Shown: positions 8,558 through 16,363, numbered from the stretch's first letter. The stretch is 64,000 nucleotides of DNA from Desulfosporosinus fructosivorans (GCF_004766045.1 NZ_SPQQ01000003.1:496001-560000); one strand, 5' to 3'. Translations and numbers: made by a program. Notes: a model not told the origin generated them from the sequence alone.

Positions 8558-10048
8558 ATGGGTCAGTGGGGTCCAATTATAGGAGCACTTTTATATTTTG
8601 TTATTTTGATTGGTTTGGCAAACTTCTATACACATAAAAAAATAAAAAATATTGATGATTTTAATACGGGCGGAGGAACTGTTACCTGGACTCTTGTTGC
8701 TATAACATTGTCATTAGTTCCTCATGGCTCCGGTCATACAATGTCATTATGGGAGTCATCCAGTATGTTCGGGGTTTCGGTTTATTGGTGGGCGATTATC
8801 GCTGGAGGTGCCTTTATCCCGTTACTTATGCTCTGGTTCGGACCTTGGGTACGTGAAACGGGGGCAGAAACTGTTGTTGAAGTTTCCGAGAAACTTTATG
8901 GTATTAAAATGCGCTATATGCATGCGGCTGTGAATATAGCGAGCTGGACCGCAATTTCAATGGCTGAAACCATCGCTATTGCTGGCGCTATGTATGGGTT
9001 AACCGGTGGGTTAATACCTTTATTCCCTTGGTGTATTGTAATAGCCTTTCTCTTATTGGTTTGCTACGTTGTTTTTGGTGGTGTATTGGAGCTTGTATGG
9101 GTAAGCACGATCAATGCCGTAGTCATGACTGTAGGCTCCTATCTTTCACTGTTTTTCATTGGTCTTTGGATTACTGCAAATGCTGCAGGGTGGGATGGTG
9201 TAGTTCATTCTTACGCAGCTGTTGATCAATTATTCAAATTAAGTATGTTTAACTTTTCGCCCGGTGTAATATACCAAGTCATCATACCTGTGACCGTACT
9301 GCATATTGCAGCAGCCTCCGTTGCTCAGGGAATGTATGTACCTTTAATGGCTGCTAGATCCGACGAAGATTGCCGTAAAGGTTTCTTTATTTGTACTATG
9401 TCTAACGTAATAACTGCTTTCCCTTGGGTTATCATTGCTATAGTAGGGATGACACTACCTCAATTCGCTGCAGCGGGTCCTAAACTTGTAGTATTCCAAT
9501 TAGCTATGGCAGCTCTTCCTGGATGGTTATACGCCTTGTTGTTGGTAAGCTTGCTGGCAGCAGTATTATCGGCAGGAGCGGGTCAGGTCCTTGGTAATGC
9601 TACAGTACTGGTAAATGATATTTTAAAAAGAGCTGTATTCCCCAATATGACTGATGAAACCAGAATGAAGCTAATGCGGCCGATGATTATTCTTGTCGCC
9701 TTACTGGCTGCGGTTCCCGCTTTATTTGCTCCTATTCTATTCCCTGTATTTTTGTGGGCTTTCTCCTTGAGTATTCCGATATTCGTGATTTTCATGTATG
9801 GTCTTGTTTGGAAAGCCAGCAAATCAGCTGCATGGATTACGGTTATAGTTTCAACCATAGTTAACTTCTGGTGGACATTTGCTACTCCTTCTTGGGCACA
9901 AGGACCTTGGGCATTAAATATGTACCCGGTTACTGTGGTAGCATTTATGTTAGGGACTATATTGTTTGCTATTCTTCCTGGAGAGGAAGGCTATTTATCA
10001 AGAATTCGTGCTGCTAAAGTGAATAATGTTCCAATCAGTGCGAAGTAG
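8558..10048 (+). CDS. Sodium:solute symporter family transporter
   Basis: A 496-residue transporter with about 13 membrane helices, the usual size for the SSS family, which couples substrate uptake to sodium. The ATG at 8558 is chosen because GAGGGAGG lies just upstream; an in-frame start 20 codons earlier has no ribosome site and adds a polar, unconserved tail. The first helix is followed by an NFYTHKKIKNIDDF loop, as in other SSS members. Two tiny membrane peptide genes follow within 150 bp. Position between two sigma54-type promoters and beside aromatic catabolism genes suggests an organic acid or aromatic substrate, but sequence alone does not show which. Confidence 0.87.
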   Translation: MGQWGPIIGALLYFVILIGLANFYTHKKIKNIDDFNTGGGTVTWTLVAITLSLVPHGSGHTMSLWESSSMFGVSVYWWAIIAGGAFIPLLMLWFGPWVRETGAETVVEVSEKLYGIKMRYMHAAVNIASWTAISMAETIAIAGAMYGLTGGLIPLFPWCIVIAFLLLVCYVVFGGVLELVWVSTINAVVMTVGSYLSLFFIGLWITANAAGWDGVVHSYAAVDQLFKLSMFNFSPGVIYQVIIPVTVLHIAAASVAQGMYVPLMAARSDEDCRKGFFICTMSNVITAFPWVIIAIVGMTLPQFAAAGPKLVVFQLAMAALPGWLYALLLVSLLAAVLSAGAGQVLGNATVLVNDILKRAVFPNMTDETRMKLMRPMIILVALLAAVPALFAPILFPVFLWAFSLSIPIFVIFMYGLVWKASKSAAWITVIVSTIVNFWWTFATPSWAQGPWALNMYPVTVVAFMLGTILFAILPGEEGYLSRIRAAKVNNVPISAK

Positions 10049-10071
10049 AGATTATACGAGGGGGTATAAAT

Positions 10072-10176
10072 ATGTGGGTCATTTGGGTTTTAGTCGAAGT
10101 AGTGGTTTTTGCGGCAGTTCTATCATTGATCATTTATGGTATATGGAGAGTTTCCCATCCGGGAAAAAGATGGTAG
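10072..10176 (+). CDS. Tiny membrane peptide, possible symporter accessory subunit (34 aa)
   Basis: A 34-residue frame with a GAGGGGGT site ahead of the ATG at 10072. It is one membrane helix (residues 2-25, WVIWVLVEVVVFAAVLSLII) followed by a basic tail ending HPGKRW. It begins 23 bp after the symporter stop. Small single-helix subunits are known beside some sodium symporters, and this position, size and topology fit such a role. No specific family could be confirmed by eye. Confidence 0.6.
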   Translation: MWVIWVLVEVVVFAAVLSLIIYGIWRVSHPGKRW

Positions 10177-10195
10177 TTAAAGGGGATGAAATAGT

Positions 10196-10312
10196 ATGGG
10201 TGTAAATATAGGTGTTGCTTCTTATATTACTATTCTAATGATTGTGCTTTTTGCTATAGGTATAGTTGGGCAAGCTCGTCAAGATGCTCAAAAAAAAGAT
10301 TCCCAAAAATAG
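10196..10312 (+). CDS. Second tiny membrane peptide after the symporter (38 aa)
   Basis: A 38-residue frame from ATG 10196 to TAG 10312, with AAAGGGGATG upstream. It has one hydrophobic helix (about residues 4-24) and a charged C-terminal tail rich in Lys, Gln and Asp. It lies 19 bp after the first peptide gene. Two consecutive single-helix peptides suggest a small heteromeric accessory module for the symporter. The function is inferred from context only. Confidence 0.55.
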   Translation: MGVNIGVASYITILMIVLFAIGIVGQARQDAQKKDSQK

Positions 10313-10361
10313 ATGGAATGGGGACCAGACAAAACTTTCAATAAACAATAAACGTTAAAAG

Positions 10362-10400
10362 CAACACTAATGATCGTTTAACGACTGATTATTAGTGTTG
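10362..10400 (+). other. Hairpin after the symporter operon
   Basis: The arms CAACACTAAT (10362-10371) and ATTAGTGTTG (10391-10400) pair perfectly, with partial extra pairing inside the loop. No T-run follows, so it may be a weak terminator or an mRNA 3'-end stabiliser rather than a strong intrinsic terminator. Confidence 0.45.
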
Positions 10401-10491
10401 GTGGCGTAGGATCGCGATGGCACATGGTTTAGCAGCTTACGGGGCGAATGTTTATAGGAGCGGGAGCATTAAACAGTGCACAGTGATACAA
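10395..10491 (+). pseudogene. Possible remnant of a short-chain dehydrogenase/reductase N-terminus
   Basis: One frame here reads RIAMAHGLAAYGANVY and then stops at 10489-10491 (TAA). This matches the pattern of the glycine-rich turn, helix and second strand of SDR-family oxidoreductases (typically GIGRAMAHGLAAYGANV). No start codon or remaining SDR domain is present, and the fragment abuts copy 2 of the regulatory cassette. It is plausibly what is left of a gene removed during the duplication. Chance similarity of a 16-residue stretch cannot be excluded. Confidence 0.35.
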
Positions 10492-10528
10492 TAATGCTTT
10501 GTAGGTGATATGTAAATGCATCAAAAAG

Positions 10529-10556
10529 AAAAGCGCCTAATAGGCGCTTTTCTTTT
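10529..10556 (+). terminator. Intrinsic terminator inside cassette copy 2
   Basis: The stem AAAAGCGCCTA (10529-10539) / TAGGCGCTTTT (10541-10551) continues into CTTTTT. It is nearly identical to the terminator behind the activator gene. Here it isolates the sigma54-type promoter from read-through out of the symporter operon. Confidence 0.8.
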
Positions 10557-10569
10557 TGATCTAGGAAAA

Positions 10570-10593
10570 ATATGATACAAAAAAGTATCATAT
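10570..10593. promoter_or_regulatory. Perfect palindrome, candidate activator-binding site
   Basis: ATATGATAC (10570-10578) and GTATCATAT (10585-10593) are perfect 9-bp arms around a 6-bp A-run. The palindrome lies about 50 bp upstream of the sigma54-type promoter, within the range used by enhancer-binding proteins. Related weaker sites of the form TGAT-N10-ATCA occur at 7912-7929 and 10506-10523. It is a candidate upstream activating sequence for the PAS-sigma54 activator. Confidence 0.55.
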
Positions 10594-10640
10594 TTTCAGA
10601 AGCCTTTGTTTAAAAGTGTGCATCTATCAGATTGTCCTGT

Positions 10641-10658
10641 TTGGCATAGTTATTGCAA
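10641..10658 (+). promoter_or_regulatory. sigma54-type promoter for the aromatic transporter and decarboxylase genes
   Basis: TTGGCATAGTTATTGCAA matches the sigma54 consensus in all key positions: GG and GC with exact 12-bp offset, the C and A after GG, and TT before GC. It is the best sigma54-type match in the window and lies about 50 bp downstream of the palindrome at 10570-10593. Confidence 0.75.
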
Positions 10659-11090
10659 TAAGTATCATAGGGGAGAGTCCTTTTAAGAATTCCATATTAA
10701 AAAGGAGTTGAAATAACTGGATATGCGGCGTTTAGACTGCATCTGAAAACCAGAATTAAAACAATGTTCTTTTCCAAATAGACGCAATCCATCCTTAAAA
10801 ACGACTTTGGCTATAGATAATGAGAATGAAATCTGAATATTTTGAATGGTAAAATATATGTATTGACTATTTTTAATGGAAATGTTTATATAGAAGTAAA
10901 AGTAATGACTGTATAACTTATTGTTATAGTTTTAAAAAGATAGAGGTGATATAGGGCTGGAGAAAGTGGTTTGCGACGTGATTATCGTAAATTTTGGCTC
11001 AGTGAAAAGTAAACAGTAAGATGAATCAATAGATTGACTAAGTCGAATTACTAAATATATTTTTCTATAAAGGGGGTGGGGGCGTGACAT

Positions 11091-11106
11091 AATATGTTAA
11101 CATATT
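11091..11106. promoter_or_regulatory. Perfect 16-bp palindrome in the transporter leader
   Basis: AATATGTTAACATATT is its own reverse complement. It lies in the leader, 132 bp before the transporter start, downstream of the sigma54-type promoter. It could be an operator for a second regulator or part of an internal promoter. Only the symmetry is directly visible. Confidence 0.4.
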
Positions 11107-11238
11107 TACGGAAGGGAGGATATTTGCGTTTTGTTGCTCCGTTGGGTGAATAGCACACAACTTGAATACTTTATATTTACTACTAAAAAACACTAGGTTA
11201 TGTTGTGTTAATTATAATTTCAAAAAGGAGATGAAAAC

Positions 11239-12585
11239 ATGCGTCCAGTATTTGTTAATCATATCATCGAGGAAGGGAAATTTAATAAGTTTTTTAGATA
11301 TGTTTTTATGGTTTGCCTTTTGACCGCAGTAGCTGATGGATTTGACATCAATGTCTTTGGTCTTGTTGTACCATCACTCATCAAAGAATGGAATTTAACT
11401 CCTGTAATGGTCGGTATGCTTGGAAGTATTGGTTTGTCAGGAATGATCTTTGGTTCGCTAGTACTCGGTCCGATAGCTGATAAGTTCGGAAAAGCAAGGG
11501 CACTGATGCTAGCTACCTCAGTTTATGGCGTATTTACAGTTGGGGTGGGCTTTTCACAAACATTTACCCAGTTTGCGATATGTCGTTTTATTGCTGGAAT
11601 AGGCCTTGCTGGTGCATTTCCTGTAGTCGTTGCTTACGTCTCAGAATATTCGCCCAAAGCCATACGAAGTCGCTTAACGGTTTGGACTACTTCCGGGATG
11701 GCTCTAGGAACGGTAATTGCTGCTTTAATAGCCGTTAAGATGCTGCCGGCTTACGGTTGGCGGGGCATGTTTTTCTTAGCTGCTATACCGTTGTTACTAC
11801 TTATGTTTCAATATAGGTTGCCTGAATCCATGGCTTACTATATTGACAAAGGTCAAAATGATAAAATAGTTAAAGTATTGCAAGCCGCTAATCCAGCGTT
11901 TGTTCCTCTCAAGGATGATAAATATCAATTAGATAAATCGAACCAAGGTAAGGTTAGTCTGGTAAGCTTATTTTCCAATGGCTTGGCCAAAAATACAATT
12001 ATCTTTTGGATAATGATGTTTTTTAATTACATTTTTATTTATGGCGTCCTGACCTGGCTTACTCAGTTACTGAAGATACAGGGTTGGTCTTTGGGATGGA
12101 GTCTATTCTTTACATTGGTGTGGAACTTAGGATTTATATTAGGTATTCCTCTTTGTGGTTGGCTTCAAGATAAGTTTGGTGGTAAGCGTACATTATCCAT
12201 AGGCTTACTTGTTCTATCTGCACTTGTTTTCGTTGACAGCGTAATAGGTGGTAACAAGAATGCTCTCGCATTAGCGATTGCTTTATTTTTAACTGGCGCT
12301 GCACAGCATGGTCTGAGTGGAGTAGCCGGTTCCTATATTGCTCAAAGTTATCCTATTGCATTCCGCGGCACTGGAACAGGCATGGGTTATGGCATCGGTC
12401 GTGTCGGTGCAGTGTTTGGGCCAATGATCGCTGCTTTACTTTTGACTTATGGTTTTTCCGGTTCTATGACGCTAAGGGTATTTGCTTGTATCCCTATTAT
12501 TAGCGCTATTGCTATTTCCCTATCGACCGACAGGACTATCTTCAAAACAGACATTTCAAGCGACACAGTTGACATTAAAGGATAA
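11239..12585 (+). CDS. Aromatic acid:H+ symporter, MFS superfamily (AAHS type)
   Basis: A 448-residue, 12-helix MFS permease. The first helix contains DGFD, the acidic motif typical of the aromatic acid:H+ symporter family (as in PcaK and GalT). The loop after helix 2 carries the MFS signature GPIADKFGKAR. The likely role is import of gallate or a related hydroxybenzoate. It starts with AAAAAGGAG and is followed after 131 bp by the decarboxylase gene, with a hairpin between. It is the first gene behind the strongest sigma54-type promoter, so it is probably induced by the PAS-sigma54 activator. Confidence 0.88.
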   Translation: MRPVFVNHIIEEGKFNKFFRYVFMVCLLTAVADGFDINVFGLVVPSLIKEWNLTPVMVGMLGSIGLSGMIFGSLVLGPIADKFGKARALMLATSVYGVFTVGVGFSQTFTQFAICRFIAGIGLAGAFPVVVAYVSEYSPKAIRSRLTVWTTSGMALGTVIAALIAVKMLPAYGWRGMFFLAAIPLLLLMFQYRLPESMAYYIDKGQNDKIVKVLQAANPAFVPLKDDKYQLDKSNQGKVSLVSLFSNGLAKNTIIFWIMMFFNYIFIYGVLTWLTQLLKIQGWSLGWSLFFTLVWNLGFILGIPLCGWLQDKFGGKRTLSIGLLVLSALVFVDSVIGGNKNALALAIALFLTGAAQHGLSGVAGSYIAQSYPIAFRGTGTGMGYGIGRVGAVFGPMIAALLLTYGFSGSMTLRVFACIPIISAIAISLSTDRTIFKTDISSDTVDIKG

Positions 12586-12603
12586 TTTCAGTAGTCGATT
12601 GGA

Positions 12604-12647
12604 AACTTGACTTCAGATGGAATAGTTACTCCGTCCGAAGTCAAGTT
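12604..12647 (+). other. Intercistronic hairpin between transporter and decarboxylase genes
   Basis: The arms AACTTGACTTC (12604-12614) and GAAGTCAAGTT (12637-12647) pair perfectly over 11 bp, with a 22-nt loop and no T-run afterwards. Like the hairpin after the binding-protein gene at 1670, it may stabilise or partly terminate the transcript and so tune expression of transporter against enzyme. Confidence 0.55.
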
Positions 12648-12716
12648 GAACTTAAAAGGTTGCAAGATATGGACTATGCAACAAGATAAGAACTAAAGGA
12701 GTAGGAGTGGTTATTT

Positions 12717-14198
12717 ATGTCTACTGAGAAATTCAATGTCATAGATTTAAGATCGGCATTGGAACTGTTAAGGACAGTACCTGGACAATTAATTGAAACT
12801 GACGAACCGGTGGATCCACATGCTGAATTATCTGGGGTTTACCGTCATGTTGGTGCTGGTGGAACAGTAATGCGTCCCACACAAATCGGACCAGCGATGA
12901 TTTTCAACAATGTAAAAGGCCATGAAGGGGCAAAAGTAATAATTGGACTGCTAGCTAGTCGTGAACGAGTAGCTTTATTGCTTGGTACAAAGTCAGAAAA
13001 ACTAGGTTTTCTTTTAAACGATGCAGTTAAACATCCCATTGCCCCAATAACGATTCCCCAAGAGCAAGCTCTATGTCAGGAAGTTATCCATTATGCAACG
13101 GAACCAGGTTTTGATATTAGAAAATTAGTCCCTGCACCCACCAATACTGAAGAGGATGCAGGTCCATATATTACGATGGGTATGTGTTATGCTTCTGATC
13201 CAGAAACTGGTGAATCCGACGTTACCATACATCGCTTATGCTTGCAAAGTAGCGACGAAATGTCCATGTGGATAACACCCGGAGCTCGTCATATCGGTCA
13301 TTTTTTCAATAAAGCAGAAGAACTTGGAATACCGCTCCCTATTTCTATTAGTATAGGTGTGGATCCTGCTATTGAAGTTGGATCTTGCTTTGAAGCACCG
13401 ACAACTCCTCTAGGTTATAATGAATTGAGTGTAGCTGGAGCAATCAGAAATAGAGCAGTGGAAATGGTTCAATGTTTAACGATCAACGAAAAAGCGATTG
13501 CCAATGCTGAATATGTTATCGAAGGTGAATTGCTTCCGGGAGTGCGGATTAGGGAGGATCAAAACACGAATACAGGGAAGGCCATGCCCGAATTTCCAGG
13601 TTACACAGGGCTTGCGGTCCCTTCAATGCCAGTGATAAAGGTCAAAGCGGTGACTCATCGTCGTAATCCAATTATGCAAACTGTCATTGGAGCAAGTGAA
13701 GAACATGTTACTATGGCAGGTATACCAACAGAAGCGAGTATATTGCAAATGGTAGAAAGAGCAATGCCAGGCCGACTATTGAATGTTTATGCACATTCTG
13801 CTGGAGGCGGTAAATACATGGCTGTTTTACAGTTTAAGAAGAGTATACCAAGCGATGAAGGACGCCAGAGACAAGCTGCACTATTAGCATTTGCGGCATT
13901 TTCGGAACTTAAACACGTGATTCTAGTTGATGAAGATGTAGATCCGTTCGATAGCAACGATGTTTTGTGGGCTCTCAATACTCGCTATCAGGGGGATATT
14001 GATACAGTTTTCATACCGGGTGTACGCTGTCATCCATTAGATCCTTCCCAGACTCCAAGTTATAACCCAATGATTGATGATGTAGGGATTTCTTGCAAGG
14101 TAATTTTTGATTGCACTGTGCCCTTTAAACTAAAGGATCATTTCCAAAGATCTAAATTTAAGGAAGTCGACTTAAGCCGTTTTGTACCAAACGTCTGA
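12717..14198 (+). CDS. lpdC: UbiD-family aromatic acid decarboxylase, probable gallate decarboxylase
   Basis: A 493-residue prenylated-FMN-dependent decarboxylase, full family length, preceded by AAAGGAGTAGGAG. Family landmarks include TIHRLCLQ in the FMN/metal region, the GARHIG segment, and the PEFPGYTG segment holding the conserved catalytic glutamate. Immediate linkage to UbiX and LpdD-type genes is the arrangement of the LpdBCD gallate decarboxylase system. Position upstream of pyrogallol transhydroxylase makes gallate to pyrogallol plus CO2 the most likely reaction. Protocatechuate or another hydroxybenzoate remains possible because specificity is not readable from these motifs. Confidence 0.85.
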   Translation: MSTEKFNVIDLRSALELLRTVPGQLIETDEPVDPHAELSGVYRHVGAGGTVMRPTQIGPAMIFNNVKGHEGAKVIIGLLASRERVALLLGTKSEKLGFLLNDAVKHPIAPITIPQEQALCQEVIHYATEPGFDIRKLVPAPTNTEEDAGPYITMGMCYASDPETGESDVTIHRLCLQSSDEMSMWITPGARHIGHFFNKAEELGIPLPISISIGVDPAIEVGSCFEAPTTPLGYNELSVAGAIRNRAVEMVQCLTINEKAIANAEYVIEGELLPGVRIREDQNTNTGKAMPEFPGYTGLAVPSMPVIKVKAVTHRRNPIMQTVIGASEEHVTMAGIPTEASILQMVERAMPGRLLNVYAHSAGGGKYMAVLQFKKSIPSDEGRQRQAALLAFAAFSELKHVILVDEDVDPFDSNDVLWALNTRYQGDIDTVFIPGVRCHPLDPSQTPSYNPMIDDVGISCKVIFDCTVPFKLKDHFQRSKFKEVDLSRFVPNV

Positions 14199-14262
14199 TG
14201 GTAGTTGTAAAACGACTAGGTGAAAAGTAACACTTAATGTATTTAATTTAACTATCTTGAGG

Positions 14263-14305
14263 AGTCGTCTAGAGAACGGACTTATGGCTGTTCATAAAGA
14301 CGACT
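14263..14305 (+). other. Imperfect hairpin between ubiD and ubiX genes
   Basis: AGTCGTCT (14263-14270) pairs with AGACGACT (14298-14305), with further weak pairing (GAAC/GTTC) inside. No T-run follows. It lies 47 bp before the ubiX start and could influence decarboxylase to UbiX stoichiometry. Confidence 0.35.
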
Positions 14306-14351
14306 TGATAATTGCTTATTTCTACTTTGACTTCACAGGGAGTTGATCATT

Positions 14352-14930
14352 TTGCGTATCATCGTCGGAATTACTGGAGCAAGTGGCGTAATATTAGGAG
14401 TAAATTTACTTAAAGCCTTATCTGAACATCCAGAGTGTGAAACTCATTTAATAATAACAGAGGGGGCAAGGAGAACATTTCAATACGAAATCGATTTGAA
14501 GCTTGAAGATGTAGTCTCTTTGGCAGATTATTATTATGATATTAATAATCTTGCGGCAACTATTTCCAGCGGGTCATTTAAAACAGACGGTATGGTTATT
14601 ATTCCTTGTAGCATGAAAACCTTATCAGGTGTAGTTACAGGTTATACGGACAACCTTTTGCTACGTGCTGCCGATGTTTGTCTTAAAGAAAGACGTCGAG
14701 TAATCCTCGTACCTAGGGAACTCCCCTTAAATTCTATACATCTAAAAAACCTGTCTGCAGCTGCCGAACATGGTTGTGTTATTCTCCCACCAATGCTAAC
14801 TTTTTATAACAATCCGAGTTCAATACAGGACATGATTGACCACTTGGTGGGTAAGATCATGATGCAGTTTGATCTTGAGTTTAAAGGGTTTGTCCCTTGG
14901 AGAGGCGTAAAAGAAGATGGACAAACCTAA
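14352..14930 (+). CDS. lpdB: UbiX-family flavin prenyltransferase
   Basis: A 192-residue enzyme that attaches a dimethylallyl unit to FMN, giving the prenylated FMN cofactor of the neighbouring UbiD enzyme. The TTG at 14352 is preferred: AGGGAG lies about nine bases upstream and the protein then begins MRIIVGITGASG, as in most UbiX proteins. The flavin-phosphate loop GITGASG, the PCSMKTLSGV segment, the LLLRAADVCLKERR helix and the REPL-like segment RELPLNSIHLKN are all present. Its 3' end overlaps the LpdD-like gene by 14 bp. Confidence 0.92.
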   Translation: MRIIVGITGASGVILGVNLLKALSEHPECETHLIITEGARRTFQYEIDLKLEDVVSLADYYYDINNLAATISSGSFKTDGMVIIPCSMKTLSGVVTGYTDNLLLRAADVCLKERRRVILVPRELPLNSIHLKNLSAAAEHGCVILPPMLTFYNNPSSIQDMIDHLVGKIMMQFDLEFKGFVPWRGVKEDGQT

Positions 14931-15348
14931 TGATCGTGTTGAGTTGTTTCGGGAAAACTGTGGTACGGGGAACCACATAGTTGAAGTTGCAGCATTTGTC
15001 TGCGGTAAGGACCTTGTGGTTGTCATAGAAGGAGGAACTCGATATCATGTTGGGGCAGTTGCGTTGGCCATACCTCGACCGAGTCTAGCTGATCCGAACC
15101 AAGTATCGGCAAGCGCTTCTGTTTTATGTGTCACGGGACATAAAGAGGACGAATTAGCTAGAAATGCTGCGTTGCAAATAGCCGCTGCTTTAAATCGGAC
15201 TGTAACAGTTATTGCGGGAATTCATATTGATGACGCTAAGCCAGAAGATCTTAGTGATCTTCTGGAAAATTGTAAATGTGTTATAAGAAGCTTGATAGAT
15301 CATTTTAAATCAATAAGAACTTTAATATCTTTTGATGACTTTAGCTGA
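14917..15348 (+). CDS. lpdD: Prenylated-flavin chaperone LpdD-like protein
   Basis: A 143-residue protein of the LpdD type. Such small proteins are encoded with UbiD gallate and hydroxybenzoate decarboxylases and are thought to help deliver or mature the prenylated flavin. The core has the segments GTGNHIVEVAAFVCG, VVIEGGTRYHVGAVALAIPR and ASVLCVTGHKEDELAR. It overlaps the ubiX gene at its 5' end and overlaps the convergent dehydrogenase gene by 49 bp at its 3' end, so no terminator separates the two transcription units. Confidence 0.8.
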   Translation: MDKPNDRVELFRENCGTGNHIVEVAAFVCGKDLVVVIEGGTRYHVGAVALAIPRPSLADPNQVSASASVLCVTGHKEDELARNAALQIAAALNRTVTVIAGIHIDDAKPEDLSDLLENCKCVIRSLIDHFKSIRTLISFDDFS

Positions 15349-16328
15349 GTTTTAAAATATCCTTCAGCTTTTTCGAGTGGAACTATCCTCGTAATAAGTT
15401 TAGAAATATTGACATAATTATTTTCTATAATCTTAATTGCCTTTTCAAAGCCACCTGTACTCCCCATGCTACCCAAGATACTTAAAGACTTTTTCATAAC
15501 CAATCCGAAATCTATTTCTGTAATTTTTTGGTGTCCAAGACAGACTATTTTTCCACAAGGATTGGCTAACTCAACTGCTCTCTTCAGAGCAGTGTTACTT
15601 CCTGCCGCTTCAATAATTAAATCAAAACCTTCGCCTGAATTCAGAGTGTTATCGGACAAATCGGTTTCAAGGGTAGTTACATTTGAATAACCAAAGGAAG
15701 AGACAAGGGATAGTTTTTCTTTTTCCCTATCCACAATAGTAATCTTCGGCATCTGAAACTCAAGAAGAGAAAACAATGCCATGACTCCTATGCCACCGGA
15801 ACCGATAATCAACGCACTTTTCACTTGTCTAAGGTCTTCTTCAGATATTCGGTTAATAATTCCTTGAACAGCTACCGCTAATGGTTCTGCAAGAGCTAGA
15901 ACTCTAATATCTGGTAACTTTGGGCAGTTATAGATATGTCGCTCGTTTACTATAATAGTTTGACAGCATGCGCCATCTCGAGAGATGCCCTTTTTTTCTA
16001 TATCAAGGCAATGATTTTTATTAATTCCACAATAGCTGCATGAGCCACAAAAAATTGAGCAATCTCCTGTAATCACATCACCAATATTCCAATTTTGTGC
16101 TGATTGTGCTGCAACTTGTACGATCTCACCAACCCACTCATGTCCAATAACAATGGGATACTTATGGGGTGCTGTATAACTACCTAAATATAATTTTATA
16201 TCAGAGCCACAAAGTGCTACATATTTGACTCTTACTAAAACTTCGTCAGTTTCAAGTTTTCTTAAAGGTAGATTGATTAGTTTTAGTTCTCCGGGAGATT
16301 CTATTACCAAGCCATTGTTTTCAAGCAT
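15300..16328 (-). CDS. Zinc-dependent medium-chain alcohol/cyclitol dehydrogenase
   Basis: A 342-residue MDR-family NAD(P) dehydrogenase of the threonine/sorbitol dehydrogenase type. Catalytic zinc ligands are Cys40 (ALCGSD) and His63-Glu64 (GHEW). Structural zinc is held by Cys94, Cys97, Cys100 and Cys107. The Rossmann motif IIGSGGIGVMAL is near residue 165. It is the last gene of a three-gene operon with a DOI-synthase-like cyclase. In aminoglycoside pathways an enzyme of this family oxidises a hydroxyl of a DOI-derived ring. A parallel role here, oxidising a ring hydroxyl of the cyclase product, is inferred. GGAGGGG precedes the ATG. Confidence 0.85.
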   Translation of the reverse strand: MLENNGLVIESPGELKLINLPLRKLETDEVLVRVKYVALCGSDIKLYLGSYTAPHKYPIVIGHEWVGEIVQVAAQSAQNWNIGDVITGDCSIFCGSCSYCGINKNHCLDIEKKGISRDGACCQTIIVNERHIYNCPKLPDIRVLALAEPLAVAVQGIINRISEEDLRQVKSALIIGSGGIGVMALFSLLEFQMPKITIVDREKEKLSLVSSFGYSNVTTLETDLSDNTLNSGEGFDLIIEAAGSNTALKRAVELANPCGKIVCLGHQKITEIDFGLVMKKSLSILGSMGSTGGFEKAIKIIENNYVNISKLITRIVPLEKAEGYFKTQLKSSKDIKVLIDLK

Positions 16329-16363
16329 TTTATCCCCTCCAGTATATTTTGAATATCTTGTAC

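Larger units (their letters stand above)
10484..10690 (+). repeat. Regulatory cassette, copy 2 of the roughly 200-bp direct duplication
   Basis: This is the downstream copy of 7890-8095. It keeps the same order of landmarks: TGATACAATAATG, TGATATGTAAATGCATCA, terminator hairpin, palindrome, ATCTATCAGATT and sigma54-type promoter. It preserves a better promoter and a perfect palindrome that copy 1 has only in degenerate form, so this copy is probably the more functional one. Similarity fades after about 10690. Confidence 0.8.
10313..11238. other. Long regulatory region ahead of the transporter/decarboxylase genes
   Basis: This 926-bp stretch has no full gene. In order it holds a hairpin (10362-10400), a possible SDR remnant, copy 2 of the regulatory cassette with terminator and sigma54-type promoter, an AT-rich leader, and a 16-bp palindrome at 11091-11106. 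If transcription starts about 12 bp after the promoter GC at 10656, the leader before the transporter start would be about 570 nt, long enough for post-transcriptional control. Confidence 0.6.

Noticed and set aside
10960..10985. A second sigma54-type promoter around CTGGAGAAAGTGGTTTGCG
   Set aside because: The GG and GC elements are 14 bp apart instead of 12, which is outside what sigma54 tolerates.
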